DNA of 62,585 nt from Pseudomonas juntendi (GTDB taxonomy: Bacteria > Pseudomonadota > Gammaproteobacteria > Pseudomonadales > Pseudomonadaceae), in assembly GCF_009932375.1 (NCBI RefSeq), contig NZ_BLJG01000111.1:1-62585 (forward strand), read 5' to 3'. The notes beneath the pieces are model-generated. The model did not search any database. It was given only the letters and a program-made list of their open reading frames with translations, and had not been told where the DNA came from. Shown piece by piece: positions 1 through 7,953 of this stretch. A program made the position numbers and the translations under genes. Positions within the stretch are counted from its first letter, which is position 1, and the number at the start of each line of letters is the position of its first letter.

Positions 1-458
1 GGGAAGTTCCATGGGCTGAACGCCGCGACCGGGCCGATCGGCTCACGCAGCACCAGTTGGCGAACGCCTGTGGCGCGCGGCGGGATTACCCGGCCGTAGG
101 CGCGGCGGCCTTCCTCGGCGTACCAGTCGATGTGGTCGCCGGCGCCGAACGCTTCCAGGCGCGCCTCGGCCAGCGGCTTGCCCTGCTCCAGCGTGATCAG
201 CGCCGCGATCTTGTCGGCACGTTCACGCACCAGGTCGGCCGCCCGGCGCAGCACTTTCGAGCGCTCGTAGGCCGAGGTCTTGCGCCAGACCTCGAAGCCA
301 CGCGCGGCGGCCGCAAGGGCCCGTTCAAGGTCGCCGGCATCTGCCAGCCCCAGGTGGGCGATGACTTCGCCGGTGGCCGGGTTGAAGACGTCGGCCTGGC
401 GCGGATGGTTACCGGCAGACCACTGCCCGTCGATCAGCAGGGATTGAATGACTCGCAT
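1..458 (-). CDS. NAD(P)-dependent succinate-semialdehyde/aldehyde dehydrogenase (N-terminal part)
   Basis: This leftward gene starts at an ATG at 456-458 and runs off the left edge, leaving about 152 residues. The visible part is the N-terminal cofactor domain of an aldehyde dehydrogenase. It has the early LLIDGQW and VFNPATGEVI segments, EQGKPLAEA around residue 105, and the Rossmann-entry FSPWNF at the window edge. These features are typical of the succinate-semialdehyde dehydrogenase subfamily, which oxidises a semialdehyde to an acid with NAD(P)+. The catalytic Cys and Glu lie outside the window. It is divergent from the cupin/aldolase operon, so a semialdehyde from that pathway is a plausible substrate; this is inference. 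The opposite strand is open here but is a shadow. Confidence 0.85.
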   Translation of the reverse strand, partial: MRVIQSLLIDGQWSAGNHPRQADVFNPATGEVIAHLGLADAGDLERALAAAARGFEVWRKTSAYERSKVLRRAADLVRERADKIAALITLEQGKPLAEARLEAFGAGDHIDWYAEEGRRAYGRVIPPRATGVRQLVLREPIGPVAAFSPWNF

Positions 459-505
459 GAATGGCACTTCCTTTACTTTGTTTCTTTTGTAGAAACGTTG
501 TTTTT

Positions 506-518
506 TTGTACGACACAA
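506..518. promoter_or_regulatory. Inverted repeat in the divergent promoter region 459-641
   Basis: The 183-bp gap between the divergent dehydrogenase and the cupin operon is AT-richer than its flanks. It contains TTGT-N5-ACAA at 506-518, the spacing and symmetry expected of a GntR- or LysR-type operator. A looser TTGT half-site lies just to its left, near 487-490. No regulator gene sits directly beside it, unless the GlxA-type gene at 4471 fills that role. No confident -35/-10 pair was picked. Confidence 0.35.
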
Positions 519-641
519 TCCTAGGGGCGCTCCAGAACCGCTGTCAAGGTCGAAAAAGGCACTTGACCGGGTACGGACAGCCGGCGTAGGTTTATCGCAC
601 AGAGAAACACTATTCCTACAAGAGAAATGGAGTACACCTTG

Positions 642-1037
642 ATGAGTCTTGCCCAGGCCCTGCTTCACAACTGGAATGCACTGCCGCGCGAAACCGTGCG
701 CAAAGGCGTCGAGCGCGTGGCATTCCGTGGCGACGACACCTTGTGCGTCATGAACTGGCTGACACCCGGCATGGACGTGTTCCCCCACAGCCATACCTTC
801 GAGCAACTGGTCATCATCGTGCAGGGCCGGGTGCGCTTTCACCTTGATGACGAAGTGGTCGAGGGCGGCCCGGGCAGCATGATCCGCATCCCGCCCCACG
901 TGGTGCATTACGCCGAGCCGGTAGGCGATGAAGTGGTAATGAACCTCGACGTGTTTTCGCCAATCCGCGATGACTACCGCCACCTGATCGAGTACCAGGC
1001 CGCCGAATTCACCCATGGCAAGGGTAAGCCGGCATGA
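642..1037 (+). CDS. Small single-domain cupin protein
   Basis: This encodes a 131-residue cupin. The two cupin motifs are visible: HSHTFEQL (two His and a Glu ligand) near residue 48, and PPHVVHYAEP (the last His ligand) near residue 87. It should therefore bind a divalent metal. An upstream in-frame ATG at 627 exists, but GGAG at 629-632 is well spaced for the ATG at 642, so that start is preferred. The stop overlaps the aldolase start by ATGA, indicating translational coupling. Cupins of this size act as dioxygenases, isomerases or sensors. The exact reaction cannot be read from the sequence, but the operon suggests a role in a catabolic route. Confidence 0.8.
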   Translation: MSLAQALLHNWNALPRETVRKGVERVAFRGDDTLCVMNWLTPGMDVFPHSHTFEQLVIIVQGRVRFHLDDEVVEGGPGSMIRIPPHVVHYAEPVGDEVVMNLDVFSPIRDDYRHLIEYQAAEFTHGKGKPA

Positions 1038-1792
1038 CCTTCGCCCAGCGCCTGCGCCAGGGCCAACCGCTGCTCAGCACCTTCATCAAGACCCCCAGCC
1101 ACGCGGTGATCGAGATTGCCGGCGATGCCGGGCTGGACGCGGTAGTACTGGACGCCGAGCACGCCCCCTTCGGTACCGCCGCCCTGGACCTCTGCCTGCT
1201 GGCCTGCCGCGCGGCACGCACCGGTGGCTTGGTGCGGGTGCCGGACAAACGCCCGGCCACCTTGCAGCAAGCGCTGGACCTGGGTGCAGACGGCCTGGTG
1301 CTGCCGCATATCACCAGTGCCGACCAGGCCAGCGCGGTGTTGCAGGCGCTGCATTACCGCGACGGTTGCCGGGGCTTTTCCAACTCGCCCCGGGCCGGTG
1401 GCTACGGCCGCGCCAACCTGGCCGAGCACCTGGCCGCCGAAGACGGTCGCCACGCGGTGATCGCCCAGATCGAAGACCGCGAAGCCCTGGACCACCTGCA
1501 CGACCTGGCCCGGCTGGCGCGCATCGACTGCCTGCTGGTGGGGCGTGCCGACCTCAGCGTGTCGCTGGGTGCCGAGCGCCTCGACGATCCACGCGTGGAA
1601 GACGCCGTGAACCGGGTACTGGACGCCGCCCAGGCGGCCGGCAAGCCGACTGGCATGTTCGTGTCCAGCCACGACGACCTGCAGCGCTTTGCTGCCCGTG
1701 GCGTGAGCTTCTTCATTCTCGGTTCCGACCAGGCGCTGCTGCGTGCCGGCTGGGGCCAGCAAGTCCGCCAATTCCCCGGGTCGGCCCACTGA
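1034..1792 (+). CDS. HpcH/HpaI-family class II aldolase
   Basis: This 252-residue protein has the usual length of the family that cleaves 2-keto-3-deoxy sugar acids or 4-hydroxy-2-oxo acids to pyruvate plus an aldehyde. Visible motifs are VVLDAEHAPF near residue 37, GADGLVLPHI near 84, the metal-binding Glu in AQIED near 145 and GRADLS near 173. These are the usual landmarks of the divalent-metal TIM barrel. Its ATG overlaps the cupin stop. If the product is a semialdehyde, the divergent dehydrogenase would oxidise it. Family assignment is firm; the substrate is unknown. Confidence 0.85.
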   Translation: MTFAQRLRQGQPLLSTFIKTPSHAVIEIAGDAGLDAVVLDAEHAPFGTAALDLCLLACRAARTGGLVRVPDKRPATLQQALDLGADGLVLPHITSADQASAVLQALHYRDGCRGFSNSPRAGGYGRANLAEHLAAEDGRHAVIAQIEDREALDHLHDLARLARIDCLLVGRADLSVSLGAERLDDPRVEDAVNRVLDAAQAAGKPTGMFVSSHDDLQRFAARGVSFFILGSDQALLRAGWGQQVRQFPGSAH

Positions 1793-1819
1793 CCCGTCAG
1801 ACAACAAGAGAGCCCTGCC

Positions 1820-2752
1820 ATGAATGCCATCATCGACACCCCCACCAGCGAAGCACGCCAGGCGCACATCGAGCGCCTGCTCAAAGGCGCCATCGACCTG
1901 CACTGCCACAGCGGCCCCTCGGTCATGCCGCGCTATTGCGACCATGTCGAAGCCATGCGCGAAGCCTCCGAGGCCGGCCTGAAAGCCGTGTTGCTCAAGG
2001 ACCACTACTACAGTTGCACGCCGGTCACCCACCTGTTGAACAAGCACTTCAGCGAACTGGATGTGCACATGCTGTCCGGGGTGCCGTTGAACAATGCCGT
2101 GGGCGGGCTGAACGTACACGCCGTGGAGCACGGCCTGACCCTGGGGGCGAAGCTGGTGTGGATGCCGACCTTCTCTTCGGCCAACCACATAGCCCACCAT
2201 CACCAGGACGTGAAGTTCGTCGAAAAATTCCCCCAGACCACGCAGCGCATGCTGCAGCCGATTCCGCTGACCGTGCTGGACGAGGCCGGGCGCCTGAAGG
2301 ACGAGGTCAAGGCCATTCTCGACCTGATCGCCGCACAGGACGTGGTGCTTTCCGCCGGCCACCTGAACATCCGCGAGATCTGGCCACTGTTCGAAGAGGC
2401 CCGCCAGCGCGGGGTCAAGCGTTTGCTGGTCAACCACCCGACCTACGTGGTCGACGCCACCCTGGACGACATGCGCCAACTGGCCAAGGACGGCGTGTTC
2501 ATGGAGCACTCGATGTGCATGTGGGTACCCGGTTCGAAGTTCAAGTTCTACGACGACACCTTCCTGCGCGAGGTGATCGAGGCTGGCACCGTCGACTTGA
2601 CCATCCTGGGTTCGGACCTCGGCCAGCAGGGCAACCCAGGTATCGCCGACGGCTTTCGCAATGTCATTGGCCAGTTGCTGGACTTGCAGTACAGCGACGC
2701 AGACATCCGCAAGATGATCTCGGGCAACGCCGCGCGCCTGATGAACCTGTGA
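1820..2752 (+). CDS. DUF6282-family, metal-dependent hydrolase-like protein
   Basis: This 310-residue protein resembles the amidohydrolase/PHP-like DUF6282 family. It opens with the metal-binding DLHCHSGPS near residue 30 and RYCDHVEA after it. Further conserved positions are LKDHYY, SAGHLNIRE near residue 180, LVNHPTY near 203, and a late Asp in ILGSDLGQQGN. This spread of His and Asp residues is the signature of a TIM-barrel metallohydrolase. It lies 27 bp after the aldolase and 10 bp before the flavoprotein gene, so it is part of the operon. A ring-opening amide or lactone hydrolysis is plausible by analogy with dihydropyrimidinase and dihydroorotase. That function is inference. Confidence 0.72.
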   Translation: MNAIIDTPTSEARQAHIERLLKGAIDLHCHSGPSVMPRYCDHVEAMREASEAGLKAVLLKDHYYSCTPVTHLLNKHFSELDVHMLSGVPLNNAVGGLNVHAVEHGLTLGAKLVWMPTFSSANHIAHHHQDVKFVEKFPQTTQRMLQPIPLTVLDEAGRLKDEVKAILDLIAAQDVVLSAGHLNIREIWPLFEEARQRGVKRLLVNHPTYVVDATLDDMRQLAKDGVFMEHSMCMWVPGSKFKFYDDTFLREVIEAGTVDLTILGSDLGQQGNPGIADGFRNVIGQLLDLQYSDADIRKMISGNAARLMNL

Positions 2753-2762
2753 GGGCACGGGC

Positions 2763-3824
2763 ATGACACGACTGACCACGCAGATTGGCCGCTTGACCAT
2801 GAAAAACCCGGTGATCTGTGGCGCCGGTGAGCAGACCATGACCGCTGCCGCCATCCGCGCTGCACTGGCCACCGGCGCCGGGGCGGTGGTGGCGAAGTCC
2901 ACCAACGAATCACAGGCCGCCAAGGACCAGTTGGACAAGACCGACTACGTGCTGCTGGACGCGCAGTGGAACCGCCTGCCCTGGAATTTCCGGCCGCCAG
3001 CCGAAGCCAGCCTGTTCGGCCGCTCCGGGCTGCTGCAGCGGGGGTTCGACGAGTGGCTGGCAGAGCTGGTGGTGCTGGACCGCGAAGCGCGCGAACAGCA
3101 GGCATACGTGGTTCCCAGCCTGATTCTCAGTGACCTGGAGCAGTGCGCCGCGTTTGCCCAGCGCATCGAGCAGGCCGGCTTGCGGGTGCTCGAACTGAAT
3201 ATCGGCGCCCCGCATGGCGAGGAAGCGGCCAAGGGCGCCATTGTGCTGGAGCGCGGTGCAGCGCGGATCGAAGCGATCGTCCGGCGGCTGCGCCAGGCGA
3301 CCAGCCTGCCCTTGTGGATCAAGCTGACCGGGCAGAGCGAGGACGTGGTGGGCCTTGCCCAGGCAGCGCGCCGTGGCGGTGCCGACAGTGTGGTGCTGAT
3401 GGGCAGGTTCATGGGTTTCCTGCCGGACCTGGAAACGGGCTTGCCGTTGCTCGGCACCAGTGCGGCGATCGGCGGCAGTTGGGCGCTGCCGCTGACCGCG
3501 CGCTGGGTGATGCAAACGCGCAAGGCAATGGCCGACGACTACCCGCTGATCGCCACCAACGGGGCACGCAGCGGGCGCGATGTGGCCCGTTTCCTGTTGG
3601 CAGGGGCCTGTGCCACGCAGATGACTTCGGCGGTGTTCACCGGCGGGTACGCGGTACTGGAAGAAGCGGTGCGCGAGCTGGACGCCTATGTGGCGGGGCG
3701 CGGTTCCAGCGTGGCCGAGTTGCTTGGCAGCGCCGCCGATCGGGTTGAGACCTACCAGCAGCAACCCAGCCGGCCCGGCTGGTGGGCAGGCTTCGCCCCA
3801 AAGTGCCCAGGGTTTCCCGGCTGA
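2763..3824 (+). CDS. Dihydroorotate dehydrogenase-like flavoprotein
   Basis: This 353-residue protein has the FMN TIM-barrel layout of the dihydroorotate/dihydropyrimidine dehydrogenase superfamily. It shows an early KNPVICGAGEQT segment, VVAKSTN near residue 43, LELNIGAPHGEE near 145, the barrel-strand LWIKLTG near 180, GADSVVLMGR near 205, and phosphate-loop-like TNGARSGRDV near 261. Substrate-loop residues differ from true PyrD and there is no PyrD N-terminal helix, so a role in pyrimidine synthesis is unlikely. It ends the cupin-aldolase-hydrolase operon. It could reduce or oxidise a heterocycle ahead of the hydrolase; that is inference. Confidence 0.75.
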   Translation: MTRLTTQIGRLTMKNPVICGAGEQTMTAAAIRAALATGAGAVVAKSTNESQAAKDQLDKTDYVLLDAQWNRLPWNFRPPAEASLFGRSGLLQRGFDEWLAELVVLDREAREQQAYVVPSLILSDLEQCAAFAQRIEQAGLRVLELNIGAPHGEEAAKGAIVLERGAARIEAIVRRLRQATSLPLWIKLTGQSEDVVGLAQAARRGGADSVVLMGRFMGFLPDLETGLPLLGTSAAIGGSWALPLTARWVMQTRKAMADDYPLIATNGARSGRDVARFLLAGACATQMTSAVFTGGYAVLEEAVRELDAYVAGRGSSVAELLGSAADRVETYQQQPSRPGWWAGFAPKCPGFPG

Positions 3825-3982
3825 AGCAGGTGGGCCGGGAAATCACTGAAAGCTGGCGGTTCCTGGCCCCCTGAAGGTTGCCAGGTTTGCACCGCAGGCC
3901 GCCTTGGAACAGAAAGCCGAGGCGGTCCGCGAACAGCATTGCACCACCTTTGCGAATGCAGGCCTTGGCCAAGTATGGATGG

Positions 3983-4279
3983 TTACTGGCTGCCCTGACG
4001 GTCCCATAGCTTCACGGCCTGGCGCGAAGAGCGTTCCGCGAACGACATGGTATGACTGGCTCGGTTCCAGCGCACCTGTGAAACAGATAGCCGCTCAGCC
4101 AAAGCCATGAGGTCGGCATCCACGCCGAGCTGACCGTAACAGGCCCCCACATGCATGAGCGCAATGCCCAATGCCCGCTGGTGTGACATGCTGGGGGCAC
4201 ACACACGCACGACCTCTTTGTGCCCTGCACGCACGAAATGGATTTCATACTGGCTGTCCACACCCAGGTCCCTCAACAC
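3983..4279 (-). CDS. Small hypothetical protein
   Basis: A 98-residue leftward reading frame starts at GTG 4279 (a TTG follows directly). Composition looks genuinely coding: VDSQYEIHFVRAGHKEVVRVC, then a helical middle and a charged end with RWNRASHTMSFAERSSRQ. No domain was recognised, and there are no membrane segments or signal peptide. It stands alone between the flavoprotein gene and the GlxA-type regulator, with no good ribosome-binding site beyond GAAGG next to the start. It may be a lineage-specific small protein. The rest of the 3825-4470 interval holds no other convincing gene. Confidence 0.45.
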   Translation of the reverse strand: MLRDLGVDSQYEIHFVRAGHKEVVRVCAPSMSHQRALGIALMHVGACYGQLGVDADLMALAERLSVSQVRWNRASHTMSFAERSSRQAVKLWDRQGSQ

Positions 4280-4470
4280 GCCTTCACAGCGAACGTCTGG
4301 AGTTTATCGCTGGCCAGCGCCGGTGGCTGTTGCCCCTATTCAATGGTCAACATTGAGTTTTCCTATTGCCAGCGCCTGGTCCGGCCAGGCTTTCACTGCA
4401 TGGCCTTTTGACGCTATTTTGCTGAGGTGCCGCTTTACGTCAGGCGCTTGAACATCATAGGAATACCGTC

Positions 4471-5442
4471 ATGCGCACCATTTGGTTCTTGTTACTCCCG
4501 GGCACACACATTCTGGACCTCGGCGGGCCGCTGCAGATCATGGCCAGCCTGGAAGAGCTCCGGTTGGCGCCGGTCAGCGTCCGTTGCATCGCAGCCAGAC
4601 AACAGATGAGCAGCTATCAAGGTGTGACCTTGAGCGGCTTGCATCCCCTGCCCGAACAGCTTTCGCCCGAAGATTTGCTGTTCGTGGTCGGCAACAAGCT
4701 GTCTACCAGCCCCAGCGACGCTGCGACCTTGGCCGCAACCGCGCAGTGGCTGGCGAACGTGATGGGGCAAACCCCAGACGTGCAACTCTGTTCCATCTGC
4801 ACCGGCGCGTTCCTGCTGGGCGAAGCCGGGCTGCTGAACGGCCGTGAATGCACCACCCATCACCGCTATGTCGGCTTGCTGCAGGCACGCTACCCAAAAG
4901 CCAAGGTGCTGGAAAATCGCCTTTTCGTGGAGGACGACGGTGTGTTCACCTCGGCGGGCGTGTCCAGCGGCACCGACCTGGCCTTGCATATCGTGTCGCT
5001 GCACTTCGGCAAAGCCGTGGCCAACCAGGTGGCCCAGGAACTGGTGATCTACCGTCGCCGTGCTGGCGAAGATGTGCAACTGCGCGCGGCCGACCTGGCA
5101 CGCAACCACATCCACCCGCTGGTACACGCGGCCCAGGACTATATCGACACGCACCTGGGCAGCAGTTTCAGCTTCGAACAACTGGCCAGCCAGTTCAATG
5201 TCAGCTACCGGCACCTGGCACGCCTGTTTCGCGAGAACACGGGGCAAACCCTGCAGGACTACCTGCGCGCCCAACGCATCGACCTGGCCCGTGACCTGTT
5301 ACGCGGCAGCCGCCTGAATGTGGAACAGATCGCCGAACGTTGCGGTTACGGCAGCAGCCATGCCTTTCGCCTGGCCTGGCGGCGGGAAATGCCGCAACCG
5401 CCGCTGCAGTTTCGCAGCGTGATCACCCAGGAAAACACCTAG
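4471..5442 (+). CDS. GlxA-family transcriptional regulator (DJ-1/PfpI-like plus AraC HTH)
   Basis: This 323-residue protein has two parts. Residues 1-185 form a DJ-1/PfpI (glutamine amidotransferase-like) fold, with the Cys of the nucleophile elbow in CSICTGAF near residue 110. Residues 215-315 form an AraC/XylS double helix-turn-helix, with FNVSYRHLARLFRENTG and the terminal AERCGYGSSHAFRLAWRR. GlxA-type proteins of Pseudomonas often activate genes for quaternary amines, amino acids or nucleotide breakdown. Neighbours are the upstream catabolic operon on the same strand and a convergent hydrolase only 2 bp away. Whether it controls the upstream operon is unproven. Confidence 0.88.
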   Translation: MRTIWFLLLPGTHILDLGGPLQIMASLEELRLAPVSVRCIAARQQMSSYQGVTLSGLHPLPEQLSPEDLLFVVGNKLSTSPSDAATLAATAQWLANVMGQTPDVQLCSICTGAFLLGEAGLLNGRECTTHHRYVGLLQARYPKAKVLENRLFVEDDGVFTSAGVSSGTDLALHIVSLHFGKAVANQVAQELVIYRRRAGEDVQLRAADLARNHIHPLVHAAQDYIDTHLGSSFSFEQLASQFNVSYRHLARLFRENTGQTLQDYLRAQRIDLARDLLRGSRLNVEQIAERCGYGSSHAFRLAWRREMPQPPLQFRSVITQENT

Positions 5443-5444
5443 TA

Positions 5445-6371
5445 TCAGCGACCACTCACGGTGGGGGTGGCGAAACTGTCTGTGAAAAACGCTACCACAG
5501 CCTTGCGCGACGCCTCCCGGGCTGCTGGGTCCGGTGCCGAGCGCCCCAAGCCGCCCTGGCCACGGTGCAGGAACGGGTCCTTGTATTCCTGCGCGGCTTC
5601 CAGGCCATTGAAGCCATGCTCGGCACCGGGGTAGACCAGCACCGTTGCCCGTGCCTGGTCTTCGGCAGGCAGGCTTGCAACCAATTTGGTACAAGCCTTG
5701 GGGTCATCATCGTACTGGTCCTTTTCACCGACCAGCACCAGCAGGCGGGCCGGCGCCAGGTGCTTCAAGTCATAGCCTGGCACACGGTTGTATCCCCAGC
5801 ACACGGGATAGAACGCTGCCAAGGCTACGGGGCGCACCCCAGAGGCCTGTTGCAGCTCATCGTCGATGGACGCAGACGCGGCGAGCATGGCCTGGGCGCC
5901 ACCCCATGAAAACCCGAGCACCCCTACCCGCTCGCTATCGACCCCTGGCTGATTGGCCAGGTAAGCCAAGGCCCCCGCCAGGTCCGGCAAGGTATCGTGA
6001 ACCCGGGGCGGCCGCCCCTGTGCACCGCCAGCCAGCCGGCGCGCGCCCCACATGTCCAGTTCCAGCGTGGCGATGCCGCGGGCATTGAGGTCGGCCGCGT
6101 GCAACGGCCCACGTGAGTCCATCCCCGCCGAGCCGTGCAATATCACCACAGCCGGTGCTGGCCCGGCCTGGTTTGCCGGCATGGACAGCACCGCTGGCAC
6201 CCTGATCGGTTTCAGTTTGCCGGCAGAAGGCAGGGGCTGGCTGTAGAACGAAACCAGCCGTTTGCTGACGCTGGCCACAGTCTCGCCAGCGTCGGATGCA
6301 ACCTCAGCCTGGGCCGCTGCGAACGGCAGCGCACACCCCAATAACAGGCTGATGGCCAATTTTTTATACAT
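5445..6371 (-). CDS. Exported dienelactone hydrolase-family alpha/beta hydrolase
   Basis: This 308-residue protein begins with a Sec-type signal peptide: MYKK, a hydrophobic core, then AAAQAEV. An alpha/beta hydrolase domain follows. Visible landmarks are VVILHGSAGMDSRG (oxyanion-hole region), the nucleophile elbow GFSWGG near residue 170, VGEKDQYDDD carrying the acid, and GAEHGFNG carrying the catalytic His. True dienelactone hydrolases use Cys at the elbow; this one has Ser, so a general esterase or lipase-type activity is more likely. It is predicted to be periplasmic. It lies downstream of the MetZ-like operon on the same strand, with a 66-bp gap, and may or may not be cotranscribed. Confidence 0.85.
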   Translation of the reverse strand: MYKKLAISLLLGCALPFAAAQAEVASDAGETVASVSKRLVSFYSQPLPSAGKLKPIRVPAVLSMPANQAGPAPAVVILHGSAGMDSRGPLHAADLNARGIATLELDMWGARRLAGGAQGRPPRVHDTLPDLAGALAYLANQPGVDSERVGVLGFSWGGAQAMLAASASIDDELQQASGVRPVALAAFYPVCWGYNRVPGYDLKHLAPARLLVLVGEKDQYDDDPKACTKLVASLPAEDQARATVLVYPGAEHGFNGLEAAQEYKDPFLHRGQGGLGRSAPDPAAREASRKAVVAFFTDSFATPTVSGR

Positions 6372-6437
6372 TTAACGACTCCTGAACGCCCCTACGGGCT
6401 TTTATTGCTGCTGTTTCACAAAGAACGGACGCCCGTC

Positions 6438-6665
6438 TCAGCCGCACATCGTCATCGCTGCCACACCCTCTATGGGCCAGCGGCCAAGCGCCAACGGGTC
6501 CAGTACCACCATTGCGATCAGCACACAGCACCCCAAGCCGAACGCCACGGCATAACCGCGCACTTGCCGGGCAGTGCACGCGCCATACACCGCGACCAGG
6601 GCGAGCAATTGCATGCCCACGGCAAACACCCCAATGGAGAACCCGGAAGCGAGCAGTTCAGCCAT
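6438..6665 (-). CDS. Small two-helix membrane protein coupled to the MetZ-like gene
   Basis: A 75-residue hydrophobic protein starts at ATG 6663-6665 inside the end of the MetZ-like gene (ATGGCTGA overlap), which is strong evidence for translational coupling. Two membrane segments are visible, roughly residues 8-28 (SIGVFAVGMQLLALVAVYGA) and 36-55 (AVAFGLGCCVLIAMVVLDPL). No known family was recognised. Being last in the GNAT-diiron-MFS-MetZ operon, it may assist export or anchor an enzyme. Longer in-frame starts up to 6728 exist, but they lack a ribosome-binding site and would bury more of the upstream gene. Confidence 0.6.
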   Translation of the reverse strand: MAELLASGFSIGVFAVGMQLLALVAVYGACTARQVRGYAVAFGLGCCVLIAMVVLDPLALGRWPIEGVAAMTMCG

Positions 6666-7908
6666 TGGCGACCACACTGCGGGGGCGGCCCTGCGCTGCC
6701 TGGACCGTGGGTTGGTAGGCCACGGCATCGAAGGCCTGTTGCAGGTCGGCCTTGATATCGCTCACCCGCTCCAGGCCGACGCACAGCCTGATCAACCCGT
6801 CGGAAATGCCGGCGTGGCGCCGTGCTTGCGCATCCAGGCGGCCATGGGTGGTGCTGGCCGGGTGCGTGACCATGCTGCGGGTATCACCAATATTGGTGCA
6901 GCGCGCCACGCACTGCAGTTGATCGATCCATTGCCAGGCCGCTGCCTGCCCGCCGAAGATCTCGAAACTCAGCAAGCCACCATGGCCGTCCTGTTGCCTG
7001 CACGCCAAGGCATGCTGAGGGTGTTGCGCCAGGCCGGTGTAATGCACAGCACTGACCAAGGGTTGTTCGCCAAGCCACTGCGCCAGCTCCAGGGCGCCCT
7101 GTTGCACCCGCAGCATGCGGATTTCGAGGGTTTCCAGGCTTTTGAGCAACAACCAGGCATTGAACGGGCTGCAGGAAATACCCAACGTGCGCAACACGCC
7201 CCTCAACACCTGCATCAGGCTCTTGGAACCGGTCACTACACCGGCCAGCGCACGCCCCTGGCCGTCCATGTACTTGCCCGCCGAATGGATGACCAAGTCC
7301 GCACCCAGGCTGTGCGGGCGCTGGAGCACCGGCGTCAACAGGGTGTTGTCCACCACGACCAGCGCATCCTTGGCGTGCGCCAGCAGGCTGATGGCACGGA
7401 TGTCACCAATTTTCAGCAGCGGATTGGAGGGGGATTCCAGCACCACCAGGCGGGTCTTGTCGTCGATCGCCTGCTGCCACTGGCCCAGGTCGGTAAGGTC
7501 GACGAACCGCGCCTCGATGCCGAACCGCGCCATGTAAACGCTGAAGGCACTGGCAGTGGTACCGAACACATCGCGGCTGCAGACAATGTTGTCACCCTGC
7601 TGCAGGAACCCATGGCACAGCGCGGTGAACGCGCCCATCCCGGAAGCGAACGCCACCGCGTCTTCCGCTTGTTCGAGCGCCGCCACGCGGCCTTCGAAGG
7701 CTTGCACCGTGGGGTTGGTGAAGCGGCTGTACACATTACCCTGCTGTTGCCCGCTGAAACGTTCTGCAGCCTCTTGCGCCGACGCAAAGGTATAAGCAGA
7801 CGTCATGGCCAATGGCTCGCAGAAAACATCGGACAAATCGCTGACCCGATTGCTATGCAGCGCCGAAGTTGCGTCAAAGCCGTCCAGGCCAATCGCAGAC
7901 GATTGCAT
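6658..7908 (-). CDS. Cys/Met-metabolism PLP enzyme, O-succinylhomoserine sulfhydrylase-like
   Basis: This 416-residue fold-type I PLP enzyme belongs to the cystathionine gamma-synthase/MetZ family. The PLP Lys is K212 in HSAGKYMDGQGR, where MetZ has a similar KYxDGQGR. The Tyr-Arg pair in NVYSRFTNPT, the PLP-ring Asp in VVVDNTLLTP, and the family C-terminal RLCVGLER are all present. It starts at ATG 7906-7908, preceded by AAGGAGA; a longer GTG/ATG start at 7929 is less well placed. The family replaces the gamma-substituent of an activated homoserine. Because it sits in an operon with a diiron oxidase, an exporter and an acetyltransferase rather than with met genes, it may make a modified amino acid. 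Confidence 0.85.
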   Translation of the reverse strand: MQSSAIGLDGFDATSALHSNRVSDLSDVFCEPLAMTSAYTFASAQEAAERFSGQQQGNVYSRFTNPTVQAFEGRVAALEQAEDAVAFASGMGAFTALCHGFLQQGDNIVCSRDVFGTTASAFSVYMARFGIEARFVDLTDLGQWQQAIDDKTRLVVLESPSNPLLKIGDIRAISLLAHAKDALVVVDNTLLTPVLQRPHSLGADLVIHSAGKYMDGQGRALAGVVTGSKSLMQVLRGVLRTLGISCSPFNAWLLLKSLETLEIRMLRVQQGALELAQWLGEQPLVSAVHYTGLAQHPQHALACRQQDGHGGLLSFEIFGGQAAAWQWIDQLQCVARCTNIGDTRSMVTHPASTTHGRLDAQARRHAGISDGLIRLCVGLERVSDIKADLQQAFDAVAYQPTVQAAQGRPRSVVANG

Positions 7909-7953
7909 GGTGCATCTCCTTGTTTGCATTGAACAATGCGCAGTTGATCGGGG

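Noticed and set aside
974..2938. 654-codon leftward open frame across the aldolase/DUF6282 operon
   Set aside because: It is antisense to four clearly recognisable genes, has no domain likeness and arises from high-GC third-position bias.
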